This document shows, one piece after another, positions 1 through 6,569 of a DNA stretch of 20,699 bases. The stretch is from an uncultured Clostridia bacterium. GTDB taxonomy: Bacteria > Bacillota > Clostridia > Christensenellales > Aristaeellaceae. The DNA is taken from positions 1-20,699 of the forward strand of contig CAMJXZ010000014.1 in NCBI GenBank assembly GCA_946409855.1, in the 5' to 3' direction. The position numbers were made by a program, and so were the translations under genes. The notes below the pieces were generated by a model, which was not told the DNA's origin, searched no databases, and was given only the letters and a program-made list of their open reading frames with translations. Every line of letters starts with the position of its first letter. Position 1 is the first letter of the stretch.

Positions 1-1
1 C

Positions 2-1072
2 TTAGATAAAAAGACTCATATCCGACTGTTCTCCTGATCCGAGGAATGTGGATACGCCGCCCAGTTCCACCCCGTCGATCAGTTCCTCCTTATGAATTCC
101 CATGATATCCATGGACATCTGGCAGGCCACCAGCCGGACGCCGTGAGCGATCGCATCGGCAATCAGTTCTTCCAGGGAACTGACTCCTTTGTTTTTCATG
201 ATGGCGCGGATCATCCCGGCGCCAGCTCCGCCCATGTTCATGCGGGACAGGCCGAGTTTCTTTGTTCCGCGGGGCATCATGAACCCGAACATCTTTTCGA
301 TCGGCATTTTGCCGACCTTCACTTTTTCCGGGCGGCGCAGGATATTGAGCCCCCAGAAAGTGAAGAAGATCGTGACCCTGCGTCCCATAGCGGCTGCGCC
401 GTTGGCCATGATGAAAGCCGCGATGGTCTTGTCCAGGTCACCGGAAAAAACCACAAAAGTCTTCCCGTTCCGCTCCTCCTGCGCACTTGGGAGAGACGAT
501 GGTTCCTTCTCTGAGCGGGTAATTTCCGCTGTAATAATGCCGTTTTCAACGGCCAGCCGGTCCAGCCGGTTTCCGGTCCTTTCACACCAGACTTTGATAT
601 CTGAAGCAAAGGCGTCCTCTGTTGCTTCAACCCGTATTTCGGTTCCCGCCGGCTTATCCCTGAGAAAATCCGCGACCTTCACGATCGGACCGGGGCATTT
701 CAGTCCTTTCGCATCAATATATGCCTTTTCCCGCTTCGGATCCGCTTTTTCCGGTTTACCGGTGTCCTTTTTCAGCGTCAATGCCCGGTAAGCCTGATAT
801 CCCCCGTCCAGTGTCGATACGGTATATCCTCTGTCTGCCAGGATCTCCGCCACCTGTTCGCTCCAGTCACCCACCCGGCAGAAAACGATCACCGGCTTAT
901 TCCCGGGTATCGTATCCAGCTTTCCGAAGCCGCCTGAAAAAGGAATATTCACAGCTCCCCCGATCTTGCTGACAATCAGCTCATCCGGTTCCCTCAGATC
1001 GACCAGGGTATAATCTTCAAAATTCAGTTCCGCAAATTCTTCCGGTGAAATATGAGTATAGCTGTCCTCCAT
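2..1072 (-). CDS. Rhodanese-TusA-DsrE triple-domain sulfurtransferase
   Basis: This 356-residue protein joins three sulfur-relay domains. Residues about 1-100 form a rhodanese domain with active-site loop C65-RVGDWS. Residues about 115-188 form a TusA-like domain with the KCPGPI motif (Cys126). Residues about 203-356 form a DsrE/DsrE2-like domain with a conserved Cys in ACQMSMDIMG (Cys317). Each Cys is the expected persulfide carrier of its family, so sulfur could pass between domains within one cytoplasmic chain. In many bacteria this trio is fused to a CoA-disulfide-reductase-like flavoprotein; no such domain is present here. The ATG at 1072 follows a weak GGAG-type ribosome site 32 bp after the upstream tusA-like gene. 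The stop codon lies at positions 2-4, so the gene is complete. It is the last gene of the sulfur operon visible in the window. The domain calls are firm; its sulfur donor and acceptor are inferred. Confidence 0.9.
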   Translation of the reverse strand: MEDSYTHISPEEFAELNFEDYTLVDLREPDELIVSKIGGAVNIPFSGGFGKLDTIPGNKPVIVFCRVGDWSEQVAEILADRGYTVSTLDGGYQAYRALTLKKDTGKPEKADPKREKAYIDAKGLKCPGPIVKVADFLRDKPAGTEIRVEATEDAFASDIKVWCERTGNRLDRLAVENGIITAEITRSEKEPSSLPSAQEERNGKTFVVFSGDLDKTIAAFIMANGAAAMGRRVTIFFTFWGLNILRRPEKVKVGKMPIEKMFGFMMPRGTKKLGLSRMNMGGAGAGMIRAIMKNKGVSSLEELIADAIAHGVRLVACQMSMDIMGIHKEELIDGVELGGVSTFLGSGEQSDMSLFI

Positions 1073-1104
1073 GGTTGTCTCCGTTCCGAGCGTGTTGACC
1101 CGCG

Positions 1105-1356
1105 TCAGTCTCCAACTTTTTTAATATACAGTTCAAATGTCCCGTCCCCGTTCTCCTGAAACGCCAGGATCTCATGGCCTTCTTCCCTGATGCTTCGCGG
1201 CACGTTCCGGGCGGGTTCTCCTGCGTTAAGATGCACCTGCAGGATCTGTCCCTCATCCAGCTCTTCCAGAGCCACCTTCGCTTTCACAAAAGTCACCGGA
1301 CATTTCACATCTGTAATATCAACATATTCATCCGCTGTAATACCGGTATCAGCCAT
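1105..1356 (-). CDS. TusA-like sulfur carrier with a CPVT motif
   Basis: This 83-residue protein has the size and pattern of the TusA/SirA/YedF family: a short beta strand, then VKCPVTFVKAKVAL, with Cys19 as the likely persulfide-carrying residue. The classical CPxP signature is changed to CPVT. The second proline normally caps the helix, so this is a divergent branch. The start is well supported: AGGAGG lies 8 nt before the ATG at 1356, and the start overlaps the end of the JAMM gene upstream by 8 bp, which indicates translational coupling. It probably accepts or hands on sulfur within the same relay as the triple-domain protein downstream. No metal-binding or catalytic domain beyond the single Cys is visible. 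The family call is good; the partner is inferred from position. Confidence 0.88.
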   Translation of the reverse strand: MADTGITADEYVDITDVKCPVTFVKAKVALEELDEGQILQVHLNAGEPARNVPRSIREEGHEILAFQENGDGTFELYIKKVGD

Positions 1357-1792
1357 TTTCCGTTCCTCCTATCAACAGTTCTTCTTTTCGTACGGTCTTG
1401 CGTCCGTCCGCCGTTTCAATATGAAACGCGTTCAACACCGGACGATGCTCGTCAGCCAGCGACAGGATCAGATAGCTTGCGCTATGGTCGTTTGCCAGCC
1501 TGATATCTTCCTCCGACGGACGTGACGGCGTCTCCGGATGGGAGTGCCAGTTGCCGAGCGGTTTGAGCCCGTTTCTGCGCATGTCTTTCACGGCCTGCAG
1601 CTGTTCCCTCGGATCGATACTGAAGTGTTCGCTCGTATGATCGGTATTGGTCATCAGGTATACTTTCCGGATGACCCTGACCCCGTCTTCCCGGTCATTC
1701 CCTGCGATCAGTCCGCACGCTTCGTCCGGTCTTTGGGACAGCGCGTATTGCACGACGGCGCGATAATCTTCTTCTGAAATGATGACTTTCAT
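1349..1792 (-). CDS. JAMM/MPN metallopeptidase for a ubiquitin-like sulfur carrier (distal copy)
   Basis: This 147-residue protein is a minimal JAMM (Mov34/MPN, M67-type) zinc peptidase. Glu24 sits in the DEACGLIAG motif. The metal and catalytic motif is H83-S-H85-P followed by S93 and D96 (HSHPETPSRPSEED), so every canonical ligand is present. Prokaryotic stand-alone members such as Mec+, QbsD and HcyD process ubiquitin-like sulfur carriers. They either trim residues after the Gly-Gly end or release an amino acid formed on the carrier. It sits 4 bp after the E1 gene and two genes after a ThiS-like carrier that ends in GGGR, so that carrier is the obvious substrate (inference). The ATG at 1792 has GGAGA upstream inside the end of the E1 gene. 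It is one of two JAMM genes in this operon. Confidence 0.9.
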   Translation of the reverse strand: MKVIISEEDYRAVVQYALSQRPDEACGLIAGNDREDGVRVIRKVYLMTNTDHTSEHFSIDPREQLQAVKDMRRNGLKPLGNWHSHPETPSRPSEEDIRLANDHSASYLILSLADEHRPVLNAFHIETADGRKTVRKEELLIGGTENG

Positions 1793-1796
1793 TCGG

Positions 1797-2618
1797 TCAG
1801 TCTCCGTTTCCGCTTTTCAGTTCACAGGCCGGCTGCTCATAGTCGATCAGTTCCGTGATCGTGGGCGTATCTGAACAGACCGCACATCCTTTCCCCCTCG
1901 GGGGAAGCTTGATTTTATGAAATTCCATTTTCAGCGCGTCGTAGGTAAGCAGATAGCCCACCAGGAGATCGCCGGCGCCTGTAATGTATTTTATGGCTTC
2001 CATCGCCTGCAGTGAGCCGATCACGCCCCCCATCGCCCCGATCACGCCCGCCTGTTTGCAGGTGGGTACCGCATCCTTGGGCGGCGGGTTTTTGAAAATA
2101 CATCTGTAACAGGGCCCTTTGCCGGGAATGACGGTGGTCAGCTGGCCCTTGAAACGGATGATCCCCGCGTGGGAAAACGGCTTTCCCGCCATCACGCAGG
2201 CGTCGTTGATCAGGAATTTTGCCGGAAAATTATCCGTCCCATCCAAAATAAAGTCATATTCCCGTATGAGGTCAAGGATATTGGTGCTGCTCACGAACTG
2301 ATGGTATGTCTTTACGGTAATATCCGGATTGATCTGACGCATGGTTTCCGCCGCAGATTCCACCTTGGCTTTTCCGACATCATTCGTTGTGTGAATGACC
2401 TGCCTTTGCAGATTGGAAAGATCCACCACGTCCGCATCGGCGATTCCGATCGTTCCCACGCCGGCTGCTGCGAGATAAAGCGCCGCGGGTGCGCCGAGAC
2501 CGCCTGCGCCGATGATCAGAACCTTTGCATTCAGCAGCTTTTTCTGCCCCTTGACGCCGATCTCTTTCAGGATAATATGCCTGGAATAGCGTTCCAGCTG
2601 CTCATTCGTAAAAGCCAT
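1797..2618 (-). CDS. ThiF/MoeB/HesA-family E1-like adenylyltransferase
   Basis: This 273-residue enzyme has the complete E1-like fold. The nucleotide-binding GAGGLG lies at 37-42. Two zinc-binding pairs occur at C170/C173 and C245/C248. A candidate catalytic Cys is C187 in VPTCKQAG. Such enzymes adenylate the C-terminal glycine of a ubiquitin-like carrier so that a persulfide donor can turn it into a thiocarboxylate. It has no rhodanese domain, so sulfur must come from another protein, and the TusA and rhodanese proteins encoded just downstream are candidates. Its ATG overlaps the stop of the ThiS-like gene (TAATG), and the Shine-Dalgarno GGAGG lies inside that gene, which implies stoichiometric production. 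ThiF (thiamine) and MoeB (molybdopterin) are alternatives, but no other thiamine or molybdopterin gene is nearby. Confidence 0.92.
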   Translation of the reverse strand: MAFTNEQLERYSRHIILKEIGVKGQKKLLNAKVLIIGAGGLGAPAALYLAAAGVGTIGIADADVVDLSNLQRQVIHTTNDVGKAKVESAAETMRQINPDITVKTYHQFVSSTNILDLIREYDFILDGTDNFPAKFLINDACVMAGKPFSHAGIIRFKGQLTTVIPGKGPCYRCIFKNPPPKDAVPTCKQAGVIGAMGGVIGSLQAMEAIKYITGAGDLLVGYLLTYDALKMEFHKIKLPPRGKGCAVCSDTPTITELIDYEQPACELKSGNGD

Positions 2619-2824
2619 TACCTTCCGCCTCCCATGAAATAAAGGAATTCCACTTCGTCTCCCTCTTTCAAAATCCGTTCTTGAAATGAATCATGGTCGA
2701 TGAACTCCTCGTTTACGGAAACCGTCACATACTCAGGTGTCTCCACCTTTTCCATCTCAATCAGTTCAGCGACGGTCATTCCTTCCCGAACCTCCCTGTT
2801 TTCTCCCGCGACGGTGATTTTCAT
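2618..2824 (-). CDS. ThiS/MoaD-like ubiquitin-fold sulfur carrier with a GGGR tail
   Basis: This 68-residue protein has the length and layout of ThiS: a beta-grasp start (MKITVAGENREV), a TVAELI helix and a hydrophobic end leading to MGGGR. ThiS carriers are normally active with a free Gly-Gly end. Here one Arg follows three glycines, so either trimming by a JAMM peptidase or use of a non-standard tail would be needed. The AGG codon for that Arg also lies in the ribosome site of the next gene, so its presence might instead reflect translation signals. The ATG at 2824 is preceded by GAGGAGG with 9 nt spacing. The E1 gene follows with a 1-nt overlap and a JAMM gene comes next, which makes a compact carrier, activator and peptidase set. 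Confidence 0.9.
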   Translation of the reverse strand: MKITVAGENREVREGMTVAELIEMEKVETPEYVTVSVNEEFIDHDSFQERILKEGDEVEFLYFMGGGR

Positions 2825-2842
2825 AGCGAATTGCCTCCTCTG

Positions 2843-3802
2843 TCAGATCATATAGTACCAGGCGTCCCCCTGGCGGATCTCCTCTTTCCTGAATTCGTTC
2901 TCCCTGGTCCTGTATTCCATCTCAAGGTTTTTCATGCTGACCCGTGTGTCGGCGTCGATCGACCTGGTGATAAATGTATTTCCGCCGATGGTCGTGTTCG
3001 CGCCGATCACCGTATCCCCGCCCAGAATGGAAGCGTTGGCATAGATCGTTACATTATCGCCGATGGTCGGATGTCTTTTCTTTCCGGTCAGCTTCTGTCC
3101 GCCCCTGGTGGAGAGTGCGCCAAGGGTCACCCCCTGATAGATTTTAACGTTCTTTCCGATCACCGCCGTCTCACCGATCACAATGCCTGTTCCGTGATCA
3201 ATAAAGAAATATGGGCCGATCTCCGCTCCGGGATGGATATCGATCCCCGTTTCGGAATGCGCGTATTCGCTCATCAGTCTCGGCAGCACCGGAATCTGAA
3301 GCTTGCGCAGTTCATGGGCGATCCTGTATACGGTGATCGCCATGAAACCGGGATACGCGAGGATGATCTCTTCGATACATCCTGCGGCCGGATCGCCTTC
3401 AAAAGCTGCGGTCAGGTCGGTTTCCAGGATCTTCCGGATATCGGGGATACGGTCAAAAAAAACCTTGCATACCCGGTAGCTTTCCCTCTCACGCTCCTCT
3501 TCATTCATTGCGCCGCGTTTCCGACAGAAATCAAGCGCTAACGTGACCTGCTGATGCAGGTGATAAAACGCGTCCTCGATCGTCACTGCAATGCTGTTTT
3601 CCGGATTGACGATCCGGGTGGAACGATCCCGAAAGTATCCGGGATAGATGATCCGGAACAGCTTTTCCACGATTATCCGGACTTCTGCCTTATCCGGCTT
3701 GTTGTAAATCCGGGTCGCGTCTACGTTTTTTCCCTGCCGATAATCTGAAAAGATATGCTGAATGATCTGTTTGATCTCTTCCTCAGCCACAATCCCGTTC
3801 AC
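2843..3802 (-). CDS. cysE: Serine O-acetyltransferase (CysE/SrpH-like)
   Basis: This 319-residue enzyme makes O-acetylserine from serine and acetyl-CoA, the activated precursor of cysteine. An N-terminal helical region precedes a left-handed beta-helix of hexapeptide repeats (about 185-290). It contains the catalytic IDHGTGIVIGE segment (D202, H203) and YQGVTLGALS. It is longer than E. coli CysE (273 residues) and resembles the longer SrpH/EpsC-like type. Family 2A encapsulin loci often carry such a gene, as with srpH beside srpI on a cyanobacterial plasmid. The chain ends in Ile, the residue that CysE enzymes insert into CysK to form the cysteine synthase complex, yet no cysK is in the window. 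The start is GTG at 3802 with AGAGGA 5 nt upstream. A perfect 11-bp inverted repeat lies between it and the desulfurase gene. Confidence 0.92.
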   Translation of the reverse strand: MNGIVAEEEIKQIIQHIFSDYRQGKNVDATRIYNKPDKAEVRIIVEKLFRIIYPGYFRDRSTRIVNPENSIAVTIEDAFYHLHQQVTLALDFCRKRGAMNEEERERESYRVCKVFFDRIPDIRKILETDLTAAFEGDPAAGCIEEIILAYPGFMAITVYRIAHELRKLQIPVLPRLMSEYAHSETGIDIHPGAEIGPYFFIDHGTGIVIGETAVIGKNVKIYQGVTLGALSTRGGQKLTGKKRHPTIGDNVTIYANASILGGDTVIGANTTIGGNTFITRSIDADTRVSMKNLEMEYRTRENEFRKEEIRQGDAWYYMI

Positions 3803-3829
3803 GCTTTCCTCTTTCCCGCACAGCTGTGA

Positions 3830-3868
3830 GTATATCGCCGGACAGCTAAAGGAGATGCGGCGATATAC
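3830..3868 (-). other. Intercistronic stem-loop between desulfurase and cysE
   Basis: The arms GTATATCGCCG and CGGCGATATAC (3830-3840 and 3858-3868) are perfectly complementary over 11 bp and enclose a 17-nt loop. No U-run follows on either side, so it does not look like an intrinsic terminator. It fills most of the 71-bp gap between the desulfurase stop and the cysE start. An RNA-processing or 3'-end-protecting role, giving the encapsulin/desulfurase part more message than the downstream genes, is plausible inference. Confidence 0.6.
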
Positions 3869-3873
3869 GGGCT

Positions 3874-5559
3874 TTATGCGAATGTTTTCAGTACGCGCAC
3901 CAGCGCGTCGATGTCGTCCGGGGAATTATACAGTGCCAGCGTAGGTCTGACCGATCCCTCATAGCCGAAGCGTCTGAGTACCGGCTGTGCGCAGTGATGT
4001 CCTGTCCGGACCGCGATACCGTAACTGTCCAGCCGTTTCCCGACTTCCTCATCCGTGTAGCCGTCCAGTTTGAAGGAGAGCACAGACGCCTTGTTCAATG
4101 CCGTCCCGATCAGACGCAGACCTTTCACTGCCTGCATTTCCTTCATTGCGTATTGCAGGAGCTCATGTTCCCACCTGTATACGCAGGGCATACCGATCTC
4201 GGACAGATAATCCAGCGCGGCTCCCAGACCGACTGCGTCCGCGATACTGCCGGTCCCGGCTTCGAATTTATTGGGAATCGCATTGTAGATCGTCCGCTCA
4301 AAAGTTACGTCCGCAATCATGTTTCCGCCGCCGTGATAGGGTCCGGCCTGTTCCAGAAGTTCTTTTTTGCCATATACGACGCCGATACCTGTCGGGGCAA
4401 AAATTTTGTGTCCGGAGAAAACGAAGTAATCCGCGTCCAGCGCTGATACGTTCACCGGAATATGCGCAACGGATTGTGCGCCGTCAATCAGGATCCGGAC
4501 ACCGTGCCGGTGAGCGGTCGCAATCAGTTCCTCAACGGGCGTCACCGTTCCCAGGACGTTTGAAACATGCGTTACCGCCACAAACTTCGTTTTCCGGGAG
4601 AACAGCTTTTCATACTCATGCAGGATCAGCTGTCCGCTCTCGTCACAGGGGATTACCTTCAGGACCGCGCCGGTTTCCTGCGCAATCAGCTGCCACGGAA
4701 CGATGTTGGCATGGTGTTCCAGTATGGATACGATGATTTCATCACCTGGAGCCAGCGTCGGTTTAACCGCGGCGTTTGCCACCAGATTGATGCCTTCGGT
4801 GGTGCCCCGGACAAAGATGATCTCCTCCGGTGCGTTCGCTCCGATGAACCGTCTGACCGTTTCCCTGGCGTTCTCATAGGCATCCGTTGATCGGGCTGCC
4901 AGCGAATGCGCTCCGCGGTGTACATTGGAGTTCTCGTGTTCATAGTAGTATGTCAGGCGGTCGATTACGGCGCGCGGTCTTTGCGTTGTGGCACCGTTAT
5001 CCAGCCAGACAAGTCTGCTGCCGTTGATTTCCTCCGACAGGATCGGAAAATCCGCGCGGATCTGGGCAAGGGTCTTGCTTCCGATCCGGATGGAATCATT
5101 CCGGGTAGTTCCCTTCTGCCCATCTGCCTGCCGGCGCACAGCGTCACCACCCAGCGAAGTCGGCGCGCTGATCTTCCTTCCCTGCTCTTCCGCCTGGCTC
5201 CGTGACAGCACCACAGGAGCATACCGCACCGCGCCGGGATCCGATACCGACGGAAGGTTCCCGGTTTGCGGAAGCAGTTCCGCCTCCGGAGCCCCGGGCG
5301 TTTCCACTCTCCTCAGCCATGGTTCGGACGCGGCGCCGCCGTAGGCAAACGGATGCTCCCAATCGAAATCTTTTGCTGCCGGCACGAACCTAACGTACTG
5401 CGTACCTTCAGCGGCAGGGGTTTCCGGAACGGCGGCTGGTATCTGTTCCGCCTTCGGTACGCCGCCGATGGTTTCCGTCAGATCCGGAAACATCCGATTG
5501 GCCAGAGCAGCCAGCTCCGATGCGCTCGGCACGCCGGAAAGCTGCTCAATCGTAGTCAT
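3874..5559 (-). CDS. Family 2A encapsulin cargo: SufS-type cysteine desulfurase with N-terminal targeting region
   Basis: The C-terminal about 400 residues are a class V, PLP-dependent cysteine desulfurase of the SufS group. The PLP lysine lies in VFSGHK (K388, numbering from the GTG at 5568) and the catalytic Cys in RTGHHCAQP (C526). It moves sulfur from L-cysteine onto its active-site Cys and leaves alanine. The first about 165 residues are extra compared with ordinary SufS. They are rich in Pro, Ala and Gly, have low complexity and are probably disordered. This is the known layout of family 2A encapsulin cargo, where the extension anchors the enzyme inside the shell. A GTG at 5568 is also possible, but the ATG at 5559 has AGGTGA 5 nt upstream and is preferred. 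Its start overlaps the end of the shell gene, so the two are translationally coupled. Confidence 0.94.
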   Translation of the reverse strand: MTTIEQLSGVPSASELAALANRMFPDLTETIGGVPKAEQIPAAVPETPAAEGTQYVRFVPAAKDFDWEHPFAYGGAASEPWLRRVETPGAPEAELLPQTGNLPSVSDPGAVRYAPVVLSRSQAEEQGRKISAPTSLGGDAVRRQADGQKGTTRNDSIRIGSKTLAQIRADFPILSEEINGSRLVWLDNGATTQRPRAVIDRLTYYYEHENSNVHRGAHSLAARSTDAYENARETVRRFIGANAPEEIIFVRGTTEGINLVANAAVKPTLAPGDEIIVSILEHHANIVPWQLIAQETGAVLKVIPCDESGQLILHEYEKLFSRKTKFVAVTHVSNVLGTVTPVEELIATAHRHGVRILIDGAQSVAHIPVNVSALDADYFVFSGHKIFAPTGIGVVYGKKELLEQAGPYHGGGNMIADVTFERTIYNAIPNKFEAGTGSIADAVGLGAALDYLSEIGMPCVYRWEHELLQYAMKEMQAVKGLRLIGTALNKASVLSFKLDGYTDEEVGKRLDSYGIAVRTGHHCAQPVLRRFGYEGSVRPTLALYNSPDDIDALVRVLKTFA

Positions 5560-6505
5560 AGTACTCACCTACTTCAACATCTTCCAGTACGGCAATCGCG
5601 TCGTCCGCCAGGATCGCTGCGGAGCAGTACAGGGACAGAAGATAGGATGCCACGCCCTTATCGTCGATGCCGCGGAAACGAACGGACAGGCCTCTGGAAT
5701 GTTCATTCTTCAGTCCGGCCTGGAACAGCCCGATCACGCCGCGCTTTGCTTCGCCAGTCCGGACCAGCAGGATGTTGGTCTTTCCGCTCTGGGACTTCGG
5801 ATTCTTAAGACCGTCCACCAGCAGCTTATCGGTCGGAATGATCGGAATGCCTCTCCAGGTCAGAAAATTGCCACCGGCCAGATTGACCGTGACTGGCGGT
5901 ACTCCCCGCCTGGTGCATTCTCTTTCAAAGGCGGCAATGGCCCTGGGATGCGCCAGGAAGAAGGAAGGCTCCTTCCAGACCTTGGTGATCAGTTCGTCCA
6001 GGTCGTCCGGGGTCGGCGCGCCGTTTCTGGTCTGGATCCTCTGGGAATCCGCAATGTTTTTCAGCAGACCGTAGTCGTCATTGTTGATCAGCTGGCTTTC
6101 CTGGCGTTCCCGAAGGGACTCGATGGCAAGCCCGAGCTGTTCCTGAACCTGATCGTAGGGAGAACTGTAGACATCCTCGATCGCGGTATTCACATTGATG
6201 ATTGTGGATATCGAACTGAGCCGGTATTCGCGGGGGCTGGTTTCATACTCCACATAGCCCTCCGGAATAATATCCGACTTCTTGGTCTGGCTGCAGAGCA
6301 CGTCCAGAGGCGTATCTCCTTCCACCACTTTGTTGACCCGGAAAATGCCGGTCTCAAGCCCCTTGAACTCCAGAAACTTCGTCAGCCATTTCGGGGTCAG
6401 TGCGCCGTACTGCGGTTTCGTTTTGGTTACATTTGCCAGATTATAGGCTGCCTGAGCGCCCAGCGCCTTGATCTCATCAGCCTTCGCGATGTTTTCTTTT
6501 GCCAT
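5546..6505 (-). CDS. Family 2A (SrpI-like) encapsulin shell protein
   Basis: This 319-residue protein matches the SrpI/family 2A encapsulin pattern. It has an N-terminal arm, then TKTKPQYGALTPKWLTKFLEF-type sequence, GIFRVNKV, a central HK97-like region and a C-terminal segment ending in acidic YYDYD. Family 2A shells assemble into protein cages that package a cysteine desulfurase and are tied to sulfur metabolism; elemental sulfur storage has been shown for one such system. The call is strengthened by the next gene, which encodes the expected cargo desulfurase and overlaps its 3' end. An AGGAGG site lies 9 nt before the ATG at 6505. The 64-bp gap upstream contains a dyad centred on GGTCATATGACC. 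No phage genes are nearby, which argues against a phage capsid. Confidence 0.93.
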   Translation of the reverse strand: MAKENIAKADEIKALGAQAAYNLANVTKTKPQYGALTPKWLTKFLEFKGLETGIFRVNKVVEGDTPLDVLCSQTKKSDIIPEGYVEYETSPREYRLSSISTIINVNTAIEDVYSSPYDQVQEQLGLAIESLRERQESQLINNDDYGLLKNIADSQRIQTRNGAPTPDDLDELITKVWKEPSFFLAHPRAIAAFERECTRRGVPPVTVNLAGGNFLTWRGIPIIPTDKLLVDGLKNPKSQSGKTNILLVRTGEAKRGVIGLFQAGLKNEHSRGLSVRFRGIDDKGVASYLLSLYCSAAILADDAIAVLEDVEVGEYYDYD

Positions 6506-6534
6506 GGATTCATTCCTCCTGTTTTTTTGTGCAT

Positions 6535-6558
6535 ATCATAAGGTCATATGACCATGAT
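6535..6558. promoter_or_regulatory. Dyad upstream of the encapsulin gene
   Basis: GGTCATATGACC (6542-6553) is a perfect 12-bp palindrome. With flanking ATCAT and ATGAT it extends to about 24 bp with one bulged base. It lies in the 64-bp gap between the CysO-E1-rhodanese gene and the encapsulin gene. No U-run follows on the transcribed strand. It could be a repressor site for an internal promoter or an RNA stem that shifts expression toward the shell gene. No clear -35/-10 pair was found beside it. Confidence 0.5.
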
Positions 6559-6569
6559 GCCGGACAATG

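Noticed and set aside
5546..6505. Shell protein as a phage major capsid protein.
   Set aside because: The HK97-like fold is shared, but there are no phage genes and the cargo desulfurase is adjacent, which fits an encapsulin.
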